From Termitomyces sp. T153 (Eukaryota > Basidiomycota > Agaricomycetes > Agaricales > Lyophyllaceae), in the NCBI GenBank assembly GCA_018296165.2, contig JACKQL020000039.1:248001-312000 (forward strand): a stretch of DNA of 64,000 nt, in the 5' to 3' direction. Below the pieces are notes generated by a model that was given only the letters and a program-made list of their open reading frames with translations, did not search any database and was not told where the DNA came from. Within the stretch, counting starts at the first letter, position 1; the number at the start of each line of letters is the position of its first letter. The translations under genes were made by a program, and so were the position numbers. This document shows, one piece after another, positions 11,772-24,506 of the stretch.

Positions 11772-14700
11772 TCAAGGTGATGCAGAAAGATCTGGGCTGA
11801 AGGAGGGCGGTGAAGTCATGTTCGAATTGAACATTGCCTTTAGAGTGGCTTCACTTCGCTTCTGGCGCACCCGCTCGGCCTCTTCTGCGCCACCAGTCAT
11901 CCTCAATTTCTTCTGATCCACAAACTCATGCAACTCAGCATGGAGCGCGTCAGACCGCGCTTCAAGTTCCTTCTTCCGATTCTTCTGATTGGCCTCGATA
12001 GCCTTCATCCGTCTCTCTGGGTCAACGGCGGCACCGCGGATCTCGAGCATTACATTGCTAAGGCCATCACCCTCGGAAGGTGGCGGGGGGCGGAAGGTCC
12101 GACTACGTGGTTTGATGGTACCATTTGGTCCTGGGTTACGGAGGGATATGACCTTGTCGATGTGTCCAAATATCTCAACAGCCGCTTTATGATCTCCCAC
12201 AAGATCATTGAGGAACTCCTCCTGATGGGTCAAGAACTGCTGCTCTTCAACAATGTTCTGCAGCTCCTCTTCCCAGGTTTTCTTCCACATTGGCTTGATC
12301 GTCTTGATATGCTCTGTGAGACTTTCGAGTTCTTTGTGAACGGAGTCGATTTCCCTCTTGACAGTTTTAACAACGAGCTCCTTTGGTGTGATTTGCCTCT
12401 TGATGACGTCGTCCTTCATGTTATCGACGGTGTCCAGGAGCTTCTCCACCTCGGTCAGCACATTCTGACTACGCGAGTCTAGCTTCTTTTTGCCTGTGTC
12501 AATGTATCCTCGTGCACCACCAACGTTGGTAAGAGCAATCTGTTTGACAGAACTCGTTTGTGTTCTGAGCGTGCTCAAAGATTCTTGAGTCTGTTTCATG
12601 AAGTGGGTGTACAGCTGTCGCATGATGCCAAGATCACGACGTAGATTCTGTACCTCGTCGAATTGTGTCTTCAAATCAGTGACGACTCGGCTCGAATAGT
12701 CTGAAAGTACAGACGCGCCGGTCATTTGCGGTTGCAAGGACTGACCTGTCATTTGCGGTTGGATTTGCGATTGAATGGATTGGAAACCAGCAGAATCGCC
12801 CACGAAGCGAGACAGCCGTCGAGCGACGTGTGCGAATTGGCGATCAGAGGGACGGCTCGCCAGGGGCGTACTTTCAGCGAGCGGCTCCGTAACAATGTTT
12901 GGAAATAGCATGGAGTGTTGTCGCTGACCAGAGGATGTGACAACGGTTTTCAGTTCTATGAGTTCATTGGAAAGGCTGAGAATCTTGGCGTCAATATGCT
13001 GCTTGATTTGATCGAGAGCTATTGGTTTGTTTCAGTAAAAAAAACACGCAATATCCCGTGAAGAGAACTAACGTTCTATATTTAGAGAGAGGAGACATTT
13101 ATCCTTGACCTCATCAGTGTCTTCAAGTTCATATTGAACACCACTCGACGGATCTCGGATGTAGATCGCCGGAAAATTATCCTGTCCTGGATTGTACGAG
13201 AACTTATCCACGAACAAGACTCGCAAAGAGGCAAAAGTAATACTCGACTCAATAACAGCTTTTTTCACCTCACGCCCGATTTGTAAGAAGACTGTCATCT
13301 TGGAAGGATCAGCGAAACTTTCGATTGAGCCGTCAACAGGCTTCTCCACGATTTCAACTGTTGTAGACGACTGCGCAGATTTTGGCAACTTAGGTACGGG
13401 TGGAGTGCCCTGCCGGGTTTCAGGTGTAGCAGCCCTGGATATTGAGCGTGATCTTGCGCTATTGTCACGGCGCAAAGAAGTCAAGGTTGCTCCCTGGGCT
13501 TCACCATCGTCTACTTCCTCAGTAAGGACCGCTAGTTCTCCTGGTGTTAACGCTGATGACGCAGCAAATGATCGTCGATTGGAATGGGTGGTACGGACAG
13601 GGCGTTCTCGCGGCGACGCACCCGTCATTTTGGATATGTTGAAGGTGGAAAAACGTTTGGATGCGCGTCGTTCAAGTACGTCATTCTTTTTCAATGCAGC
13701 CAAAGAATTTGCCATTGCAGGCGCAATCTCAGGAGGTGTTTGAGGTGCTGGGGAAGCAGATTTATCGCGATCCTGGCCAGGACTGGAGGGTTCAATTACG
13801 ACAGTGGGAGGAGACATCGGCTTATCCACAAGAGAGTACCTTTTGACACTTGCTGGTACAACGGGATTGGGCGAAGCTTTTGGGGTGGCATCAATATGAG
13901 CAGATGCAGGACTGGATGGAAGGCCCAGTTGGGAAGAAACTGGTGCACCTGTGACACCAGGCGGAGAGCGTTGCTTCGTTTGTGCTTCAACTGGAACCGG
14001 AATATTCTCTTCTTCAAATTCTGAATTTGGTGGCGGTTGCTCGGTGATGGAAGGTGCAAACCCGCCAATGAATTTGTCGTCGTCAGTCGGCGCTGCAGCT
14101 TGCGAGGAGTCTGCTTTTCCCGATGGCCCGCTCCTTCTAATTACACCCTCGCGATCCGGTCGTTCCCCCTCTGCAATCGTTCGTGAATGTTGTGATCGAT
14201 GCCTTTGTTCGCCCCGCCCTGGCGTTCGTTCTGACATTCGCTCTCCACGAGAGGAACGGCTGTCCATCCTCTCATGGCCGCTTACCGAGTCTCCTGATCT
14301 CTGCTGTATCCGACGATATATCGTTTGTTTTCCTCGCAAACCGGTCAACAGATCAGTAATGATACGTCTCACAGTGGGTAGATAGATCTCGAGATTTTCT
14401 GGTGTGGCATCTTCGGCCAGGCATTGTTCAAGAACATTCCGAAGATCATCAGGTACTGTCATAAGTTCGCTAAAGTACGACATCCTCGAATCAAATATAT
14501 GCTCAGGACTAAGCTGCTGACACTTACGACATGTCGATATTGTACCTTGAGAATGCAGCCACAGCTGCGTTGAAGTCGTTTCCCAGGCGAACATAAACAT
14601 CGCTGACACCACTTTCGTCCATTTTTACAGTACTCCATAGTGTTAGGGACTCAAGAAGTTGCTTTATTGAAACCAAAAGGCGTGTAACTGCTGACTCCAC

Positions 14701-14876
14701 GGCGGGTTTGTTTGACTTTCTAAAATTGGTTACTGGCGCGGATAGTAGCTGGCACTAAAGCTCACTGTGTGACGCGTGCCTCGTTCACTACGGCCCGCTG
14801 TAGATGAGGATGATGACGCCGATTGATTATCGCGTCGCGATGAATGACCTTGGCTACTGTTGGATCTTGAAGTCAT
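11772..14876 (-). CDS. BUD6: Bud6/Aip3 actin-interacting, formin-activating polarity protein (997 aa)
   Basis: Four exons close in phase: 14876-14734, 14719-14528, 14484-13073 and 13018-11772. Bud6 sits at polarised tips, binds monomeric actin and helps formins nucleate actin cables. The N-terminus is Ser-rich, followed by a conserved helical block (AVESAVTRLLVSIKQLLESLTLW, DVYVRLGNDFNAAVAAFSRY, and LMTVPDDLRNVLEQCLAE). A long Pro/Ser/Arg-rich disordered linker follows. The C-terminal AIP3 domain begins near MTVFLQIGREVKKAVIE, with the ubiquitin-like FVDKFSYNPGQDNFP segment. It continues into an extended coiled coil (about residues 590-970, rich in E/K/Q/L). An upstream in-frame ATG at 14924 is possible; 14876 was preferred because conservation-like sequence starts there. 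Confidence 0.9.
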
Positions 14877-15106
14877 TGTGGAGGCTGATGAAGGATGGCA
14901 AGTTATGAGGGGCAATTGCACCAAATGAAGCAGAAGCCGAACTCGGCCATGTGCCGTGCGAAAATGATGTTCAGTTTGGGTAAATATGACAAGGTAGAGT
15001 TATGACAAGGTAGAGCTATAGATACAAAACGTATACAGTGTGTGCACCTTGAATAATATTACAGCGATACATGGATATCTCAAGTTTAATACAGAGTGAC
15101 CAGATT

Positions 15107-17623
15107 TTATAACGGAGGAGCTCCTTTACCAGCAAGAATCATGTCGTCCACAATCTCATCTTGTTCTGTCCTTTTGTAAGTCCTGATCGTCTCTCCATAC
15201 TCGGAAATCTCGTAGATCCTAAATCTACGGTCGAAGCTACACACGAATACATAAGTGTTCAAAATTATACCAGTGCGGTCACACCTACCCGACTTTTCCG
15301 TATCCAGAATAGGATCTACGACTTCGGTCAGTGGCTGACCCGGACTCAACGGCCGGTTTAGATGCTTACCCGCCACCCCCAAAACAATTCCAGACTCCTT
15401 TGACACGACGGCAGTTCTCAGTGACTAGTAGGGTAAATCGGAGATTCCACGTCGTCAAACAGATGAAAACCTACTGTGACAATGTCCATTTCCAATAACT
15501 TTCACTTCGAGAGCGTTGCCTTTTCCGACATGCTCGCTCTCCATGGCTTTTAGGACTCCATTCTTATAGAATCCTGCATTACCTTTCGCATTTCCGGGGG
15601 ACTCCTGGCCATGAATGCCCACATCAAGGGCATTGTGTGTTCGGGGATCAGAGTCCGCCTCCGCATAAGCCTCTTGTCTGACAAAAATCTTATTAGGTCT
15701 TACTAGGAGCTACGGGATAAACTCACAAAGGTATATGGAAAAACATCAGCGCATTGGGCTTCGCTAGCCTTCTTGTGTCAGGAGCTATCTGTTCTTGCCT
15801 TGTATTCCACACATGACCAAGATCCTTTGTTGAATCTGGCCTGAATGGCCTCTCAATTGGTTTGATCATACCTAGAATCACGATTTTAGGGTTTGATTCA
15901 AGCCATGTGTCAAAGAACATACTGGACTGCTGCAGAAACCAATCAATTTGACTCTAATGCAAGAAAATCAATCAGACTCAGACTGCCAGACTCATTAATT
16001 CATTTTACCTCATGAATCCAATCATACTCAGTGGGGATGAAACCAAAGAAATCCCAATAACCTTTAGCGTAGGCACCAGAATCGAGAAAATATAAAGTTA
16101 AAAGGTGTGTTTTGGAGCTGTAAAGTGTCAGACTGGCAGAGACGCGTAGTCTAAGATCCAGACTCACGAATCCGCGCTCAGCACCTTCAACACATAGTTA
16201 CCAACCCCATAAACATCCTTTGGACCTCCGTCGACGAGGCTATAGGGTAGACCTTTCATTAACATGATCTGCTCGTCTTTTGGCATACCATCCTCCTCAT
16301 CGTGATTCCCGAATACTGCAGCCCAAGGTATTCCTCTGTCGGTGACAGCCTTTGCAAATTTGGCAAGAACAGATTTGGGGTCCCATGTGGTTTGTTGTCC
16401 GTTGAGCTGATCACCCGAAAAGACGACGAGATCTGGCTTCTCAGCTTCTATAGCTTTACCAACGAGGGTAGTCGTTAAATTGTCTGAATGTTCACATGGT
16501 TTTCGGTCGGTATCTCGGCAGAAACCTTGAGAAACAGAGTAATGTAGATCGGCTACTTGCATGATCTTGAATTTTCCGGAGCGGGAGAAATGCAAAGGTG
16601 GTGCACGGGGTGGGGCTGGATGAAGCACCTGTATCATTATCATGGAGGAAATTGTAGGCAAACAGAACTCACGCTTCACGCCACGTCGATATGTTATCCA
16701 AGTAGCCTCCACGTTTCCTTGATTGGGCATCGTAGGCGGTTCAAGCTTCTCGAAACCGTACCAGGGAACGTCTTCACCATACAAGACGTCCAGTTCCGTG
16801 ATGATATTGGAACGCTCGATAGCAGTCATTTCTCCCGCAGTGGTCCCAGTCCGATACCATAAGTACAGCGGAGCAGCGCGGAATACCCCTGCCCTGAGAG
16901 ATGTGGTCACTTTATGCCATGTGCCAGGCGCTGAAGGCTCCTCGTTGTCAGCAAGGAGTTGGATATCGGTGATCAGATTGATATCTTGCCGTCTCGTGCG
17001 TCGATAGTAAATGTTCTAAAACGATGAGGAACAAGAGTTGATAGCGATGGAAGAGACTTACCAGATAGGGAGACAGGTAACCTCCCTCGAGATTCAAATC
17101 GCGCCTAACCCTTACCCACTTTCCTTTGATAGCATCCTGTTCGCTCGTTGAATCGGGGGCACATAACTCTTCAGCCAAAGTCGGATTTATCCTACACTGG
17201 GTGACAGTAATCTCAGAGACTGAAGGGACGAGGCAAACGTTAGGGAATGTGATACGACAGCCCTGATATGTACATACGACCAACAGTATGAGGAAGCAAT
17301 GGAGCCCACACGTCTAACGGAAAACTCGATGAATCAACTTGTGGCTCTGGCTCGGTGACGTTCCACCAGTCGACGTCTGGTGTTTCGGGGTCAGTTGGTA
17401 CTTCTAAGTTGGTAGCATCGCCTTGGAATGGACTCTGTGAGTCATTTGACATAGAGACAACTTCCCAAGACTGCCATCCGAGTTTCTGAATAGAACCAGG
17501 ACCAGGATTTGGCTGATACAGGATAAATATCCAGGTCAAGAGCAGCGAGAAGCCAATGATTGCGGTCATCGGCGCGCATGCTGAGCTGAAGGTCCTAAAG
17601 ACTCTCATGCAAGTGATAGCCAT
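15107..17623 (-). CDS. DCR2: Dcr2-type calcineurin-like metallophosphatase, membrane-anchored (681 aa)
   Basis: Ten exons close in phase: 17623-17278, 17219-17062, 17015-16673, 16615-16168, 16117-16009, 15953-15727, 15677-15475, 15424-15370, 15315-15289 and 15236-15107. A hydrophobic signal anchor lies near residues 18-38 (TAIIGFSLLLTWIFILY). The two-metal phosphoesterase core is complete: VADLHYS (D-x-H), VFSGDQLNG (GDxxN), FGNHDEED (GNHD), a helper region MFFHIPLQEAY, and the C-terminal IGNGHCH (GxH). The tail TENCRRVKGVWNCF, FDRRFRIYEIS and KRTEQDEIVDDM is the signature of the fungal Dcr2/Sia1 group. Yeast Dcr2 promotes the G1/S transition and dephosphorylates Sic1 and Ire1. Exon 9 is only 27 nt. 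It is transcribed divergently from the mitoribosomal gene, 162 bp away. Confidence 0.88.
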
Positions 17624-17785
17624 CGCTATCCACCGTTCAAACGTTGAGGCTGAGATCTAGGTGTGTTGCTTGTGGTCGTGGAATTTGGAGGCGGCCCGGA
17701 GAACTCCAGTCGTTCTGAGTCACGTGTCAATAATTTTCCAAGCTTCAAGTTCCCGGTTTCTCTCCCAGGCGACGTTGCAACGCAT

Positions 17786-18766
17786 ATGATGCAGTGTTTT
17801 GCTCTCACTGCCCGACGGTTCTACTCCTCGAAGCCCCCGGCGATCCTACCGGAAGCAGCTCGGATCGCAAGGACAACTTCTACTCCTCTTGCTGTTCGTC
17901 TTCGCCGCCGGAAAAGATTTGGTCCAACAGCAGTTGGGACTTCCGACTCAACACCAGAGGGTCTCACACCTACTGAATTTGCGCGCTACAGGCGACTTAA
18001 AGCTACAAAAAAACTCAAGGAAATAGATGGAGAGCAGATTACAGATGCCCAATGGATTGAGAGGTTGAATGAGAGGAGGTCCCGGGTGCGCGGCTTCAGG
18101 ACAGTACAGCGCGGTGGGGTCGAAGAGACAGAAGTTGTCGGCCGACGTGTCTATCTTCCTAACATCATCATTCGACTCGTTCGTAATAACACACTCAAAG
18201 GAGAACCATATAATCCTTACGAAGCCACCTTCCGCATTCCAAAGTCAGTCACCAAGACCGATCTCCGTTCCTACCTTCTTGCAGTCTACGGTGTAAAAAC
18301 AACCTACATTCGTACAGATAATTACATCGCCCCCGCGCCGTCGAAGCGTAATCCTGCGCGCAAGGCGTTCAAGACCTACAAGCGTGCCGTCGTGGGTTTG
18401 GTTGATCCGTTCTACTATCCCCACCGACTCGAGGATATGCCGGAGAAAGAGAAGGGGGAGCGGGAGCAGTGGATTGAAGATAATTTCCAGATCATGGCTA
18501 CTCGCGCGACGAAGAAATACGAGATGTTGAGATTAACTAAGGGTCAGAGCAAGGGGTGGAACATGAAGGAGCCAATGGCAACGAAACGTTCACATATTCT
18601 TCGGCTGGTTGCAGAGAGAAGGGAGAAGAGAGAGGGTCTCATTGTCGACCAAGTTCGACAATGGCGGGAGATGCGGAAGAAAGGCAAAACTATTACTCTC
18701 GAGCTTGCGAAGAAGGTGACCGAAACTCCTGCAACACAGAAGACTGTTCCCGTTACTACTAATTGA
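17786..18766 (+). CDS. MRP20: Mitochondrial large-subunit ribosomal protein uL23m (MRP20 type, 326 aa)
   Basis: Single exon. The uL23 core is plain: RRVYLPNIIIRLVRN, YEATFRIPKSVTKTDLRSYLLAVYGVKTTYIRTDNY. uL23m lies at the polypeptide exit of the mitochondrial ribosome and touches the inner-membrane insertion machinery. The frame is open upstream to 17663, but the ATG at 17786 gives a proper arginine-rich mitochondrial presequence (CFALTARRFYSS), so that start was chosen. A neighbouring ATG at 17789 is equally possible. Fungal-specific N- and C-terminal basic extensions make it longer than bacterial L23 (about 100 aa). It forms a divergent pair with the Dcr2-like gene. Confidence 0.9.
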   Translation: MMQCFALTARRFYSSKPPAILPEAARIARTTSTPLAVRLRRRKRFGPTAVGTSDSTPEGLTPTEFARYRRLKATKKLKEIDGEQITDAQWIERLNERRSRVRGFRTVQRGGVEETEVVGRRVYLPNIIIRLVRNNTLKGEPYNPYEATFRIPKSVTKTDLRSYLLAVYGVKTTYIRTDNYIAPAPSKRNPARKAFKTYKRAVVGLVDPFYYPHRLEDMPEKEKGEREQWIEDNFQIMATRATKKYEMLRLTKGQSKGWNMKEPMATKRSHILRLVAERREKREGLIVDQVRQWREMRKKGKTITLELAKKVTETPATQKTVPVTTN

Positions 18767-19070
18767 TCTTTAATTCCTAAGACAACCTTCGATTGACATA
18801 GATATGTACGGTCATCTCAAGCTTACCCTCTGGAAGATTCCAAAGAGGGCCGAACAGGCGAGATCCTCACTCTTCTGTATTTAAGTGGAAGTTGAAGTTA
18901 CATATATTCTTGGATGTACGAGATCACTGTCGTTGGCTTCTCATTTCAGTCCGGTCTACGTTAGATTATAATGAAGTATGACTGATATTTTCGAGAAACA
19001 CCGCGCTTAGACTACATAGTCACATGGTCGCGCTCTGTTTATCGACCCTAGGGGACTCTTTACTTTCTCT
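18767..19070. other. Short intergenic interval between the uL23m and LRR genes
   Basis: About 300 bp, moderately AT-rich. It contains the 3' flank of the ribosomal protein gene and the presumed promoter of the LRR gene; no other feature was seen. Confidence 0.4.
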
Positions 19071-20823
19071 ATGTACTCTACTGTATTTGTTGTCCACTCG
19101 TCGTCCTCATCATCTCCTCCTTCGTCGCCAGCAGCCTTTATCGACTCATCATCCCCGGTTTCATCTCTTGGTTCCGATGGCGCGGAAATATACCAGGATA
19201 ATGATATCCCACCCATGTCGCTCGCTCGCGACCCTTTCTCAGCCTCCAGTAATAATTGGAAGCCTCCGGAATACGAGAAAAAACGTCCAAGTTCCCCAAC
19301 TACACCGTCCAATGCACCGAAAAAGTTGAGATACCACAGGACATCTGGATCACACGCTGAACTATCATCAACAAATGGCACATACCTCTCGTCCGTTCCC
19401 ACTGTCGTGATTCAAAACCAAGCCGAAGCAGGAATATGGGAGAAAGCGAGCGAGTCAATCATTGACGAAGGTAATGGGCGCGTCAGCCTGGAGTCAGTAT
19501 GTTCTACATACCTTGACAGATTATTATTCACTCTGCTCATTCAGAAATTCTGACCTTACACACATTCCTGAGTCTTTTATCGAGGTTTTGTCTCTTTTCT
19601 GGACTTCTTCGGCGCGTTCCGACTCAGACTATGTTCTCCCCACATTGCGGACTCCTACCGTCCCTTCTGTCACACGACCTCTGAACCGTGCCTCTACGGA
19701 ACCGGCAGGCGCAGATATCTGGGGAAGGCCTATGTTGCGCACTCAGAGCGTTGCTACAGTACCTCTCGGACTCCCCAAAAATAAGATACAACTTTTCCTT
19801 TCTAATAACAACATATCTGTCATACCTCTTTCTCTGTTTCGTTCGGGCAATCTGGAGAATTTGACGATCTTATCGCTACGTGAGTCTTGATTTTGTGCAG
19901 AAAAGCTAACAAGATTGGTTGATTGTTGATCGTTAGGCAACAACAAATTGACTCATATTCCTCCAGAAATTGTTCAACTGCGAGGCCTGGAAGAGTTGAG
20001 CATTGGCCAGAATCGTATCCGGTATCTACCTGCCGAAATGCTACAAATGAATCTCAAATCCTTATATGTTATTCCTAATCCTTTTAAAGCTCCACCGCCT
20101 TCTTTGGATCCTTGCTCTCTAGGTTCATCGACTGTAAGCCGAAAAAAACTCCAGTTCACTAGTGCGCAGCGGCGACAAGTCTCCGATACAATACAGATAA
20201 TTAGTCAAGTTCCTCCTCTCAATGAGCTGCTCTTGAGATTACTACTTTCACCAGTTGATCCAACGAAACCCAGTTCACAAACGGTTCTCGAATCTCATTA
20301 TATACTTCCCCTACCAGAGGAACTTCCTGCACTACATTCAACAGAGCATTCACCTTCACAAAAAATCCACTTCCCATGGCCTTTGCCACCATTTGCTCGA
20401 AGGACATTAGATGTGTGCTTACCTGGGTCGGTGTACTTGGAGGAAGATACCGACACTACAACTACCAGATATGCTGCAGATGTGACGGGAGTTGGACTGT
20501 GCCCATCACCAAAACATCAACGGCTGGGCACTTCGAGACTGTTTATCCAACATGCAGAGGAGCGATATACTTGGGAAACAATGATCGCAGGCGTCGAAGT
20601 TGGAAGTTCTGTGCCAATGCGTTGGCGGGGCTGTCAACTGGGATGCCTTAACTTCCTTGACCCTCCAGAAGAGAAGTCTTCTGTTCCTCAATTGTCTGAC
20701 ATGAGTCAGGGCGAACAGACAGCCGATTCAGGTCGGCAAGATGAAGACATCAACGACGTCGTACAAGTTGTTCAGCTCAGTATGACGGGGAATGGAGGAT
20801 TGGAAGAGTTCGACGACGAGTGA
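19071..20823 (+). CDS. Leucine-rich-repeat protein (547 aa), function unknown
   Basis: Exons 19071-19492, 19545-19879 and 19937-20823 close in phase (1644 nt). The first donor is GTCAGT, selected because only that choice keeps frame into DLTHIPESF. The N-terminal ~140 residues are Ser/Pro-rich and disordered. Leucine-rich repeats follow: LTHIPESFIEVLSLF, QLFLSNNNISVIPLSLF, LTILSLRNNKLTHIPPEIVQL and LEELSIGQNRIRYLPAEML. The C-terminal half (PFARRTLDVCLPGSVYL, GVGLCPSPKHQ, LFIQHAEERYTWETM) appears to be a conserved fungal extension with Cys/His residues, and the end is acidic. The LRR type resembles signalling scaffolds, but no enzyme domain is present, so no role is assigned. The start codon is the least certain point. 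Confidence 0.78.
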
Positions 20824-20985
20824 TGTCTGACACACAGGCGATCGAAATTCCAGAATATCTGCACAGTGCATAATTTCATACCTAACCTTGATAATTCCGT
20901 CCACATACACATCAACCAATTACACACTACACATTTGTCAAATAAACTGTATTGTATCAGATCCATAAATGTTATAAGGTATGCA

Positions 20986-22702
<1,717 letters not shown>

Positions 22703-23177
22703 CGCTGAAGCTGCGGCGATTGTTGGAGTGATGAGGTGACTTGGACGATTGCCAACACTTTTTGAACGATTCCAGCTCGTATGGCCTTGAGCATGCATTT
22801 AGAAAAATCAAGTCCTTGAGACTAGCAAGGGCAGAGCCTGGATGTCGAGGGAGATAATGTAAGGCCGCCGATGCCAACGTTCCAACTGTGGGGGTCCTCA
22901 GAAACTTACGTAAGGATCATGTCATAAAGTTCGAACATACTGAATTTCCCACCAGACCACCGTGCCGAATCGACTTGAACCAGTCAACCACGCATACCTC
23001 AGTATTACGATAAGTACTTCGGATTACTGGAAACTTGTCGAGGGGCTGGCATGAATCAGCAATTACCAACAAGATAAGTTGTATCATGAATCCAGCTACT
23101 AGTACTTCAAATAAATAATCTGCTACTAGCAGAAGAAGACTGCGATCACACTGGCATCATGATCTTGAAAAAGAAGG
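22703..23177. other. Intergenic interval upstream of the zinc-finger gene
   Basis: 475 bp holding the promoter of the zinc-finger gene and the 3' end of the cytidylyltransferase-like gene. No other gene was recognised. Confidence 0.4.
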
Positions 23178-24023
23178 TCATGGAGCATGCGGACCAATGT
23201 CATAGACCTCAGCTTGCATTGTCTGAGGCTCCTCCGAAGACACACAAGTCGCTGGGAGAACTGGAAATGTTGAGGAAATCCCAGGCGTTCTCCTGGTTGG
23301 GACGACGATCTCTAAAATTTAGTATGAGCCTTGATACGTCCAAGATTCTGAATGATGGACAAACACACTCTGATCTTTCATAGCATCATAGCCTTTGAGT
23401 CTTGCTTTATCGCAGCCAGGATCTACAGACGTCCCTTCTTCAAGGGAAACATAGTCAATCCTATGACGGTTGATGAAATCGAGGTTGAGCACGTAAGGCG
23501 CATCGGTGATGACTTCGTCCACCCATCGGCAATGTCTCACGACTTCACATCGTTCGACGTGAGGAAAGAATGTATCATAGCCATGTGATCGCAGTTGATC
23601 GTCCGAATACACTCCCACGATGAGGTAGACTGAAGGAAACGAGAGTTTGGCTTGTCGTAGGCGAAGAGCATGCCTAAAGATTGTCAAAGGATACAATTAG
23701 TAGAAGCCAAGCTGCCAAAATTTTGTAGCAGACCCTGCATTCAAACCATCAAACATCCCGTCAATATATACTCGTTTTGTTGTGTCACTCGAAAGTAGAG
23801 TAGGTGTGGCGATGCCGAGAACTTTGCGAACGTAGGCTTGGATGTCGTTTGCAGTCCATGAGACAGAATCAAATTTGTCGCGAGCGATCTGTGATGGAGG
23901 TGGTTCACAGACATTCTGCGTTGGAATATGTCCAAAGTCTGCAGTACTAGATTCCAGCGAACGCTGGCCTGGGTTAGATACAACGTCGTAGTCATCGTCA
24001 CTAAGTACAGAGGACACGTCCAT
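23178..24023 (-). CDS. CTP:phosphocholine cytidylyltransferase-like protein, short form with altered HxGH motif (242 aa)
   Basis: Three exons close in phase: 24023-23734, 23673-23369 and 23311-23178; the ATG sits in an optimal context (CCACCATGG). The N-terminus (SDDDYDVVSNPGQRSLESS) and the core RVYIDGMFDG, LRQAKLSFPSVYLIVGVYSD, VERCEVVRHCRWVDEVITDAP, RHRIDYVSLEEGTSVDP and RRTPGIS are those of basidiomycete choline-phosphate cytidylyltransferase, which makes CDP-choline for phosphatidylcholine synthesis. Two oddities: the nucleotidyltransferase H-x-G-H signature reads N-A-G-H across the first intron, and the protein ends about 30 residues after RRTPGIS, lacking the amphipathic membrane-binding helix and phosphorylated tail. 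The first intron has a weak donor (GTCTGC) but a perfect branch site (TACTAAT). It may be a diverged paralogue, possibly weakly active or inactive, instead of the main enzyme. Confidence 0.8.
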
Positions 24024-24506
24024 GGTGGCAGTCAAGATGATTGCAGGATTGCCTCGAGGCTGTTGTTCTCTCAAACCATGTCGGTGATGTAGGAAGAGCA
24101 GTCGCGCTTATTACGTAGGCCATCTTAGGCCATACAGTCAAAAAGTACTAATTTCAAAGTCACCAGAAGTTCGAATTCATTGCTGCTTCTACGCTCCGAA
24201 ACAAGATTATCGTCGGACCTGAAGATTCTGTAGAAATACATGAATCTTAGGTAGTGAATGTTACCACGATCACTGGCACATTTGGTGAATCGGCGCGGCA
24301 GATGGGATACTTGACCAATATGATTCCTATGACTGACTCTGGGGACAGCATCATACGAGTGTCTTCGTGGTCTCGATATTCGGGGATAGTCTCCCACTGA
24401 CCTACTCTCTTGCCTCGCATTCCTGAGGTGGATTGCTTTTCTGAGATGCTGCTTGTAATTTAATTAAGATCTAAGTGAACCCAGTGTGGTAAAGGTAAGA
24501 GATGGT
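24024..24506. other. Intergenic interval between the cytidylyltransferase-like gene and CUE3
   Basis: 483 bp, the presumed promoter of the cytidylyltransferase-like gene plus the 3' flank of CUE3; contains an AATTTAATTAAG stretch near 24460. No gene recognised. Confidence 0.4.

Noticed and set aside
11928..12482. A 184-codon frame on the plus strand within the BUD6 coiled-coil exon
   Set aside because: It lies wholly opposite a real exon whose frame closes over four exons; it is a shadow of that exon.
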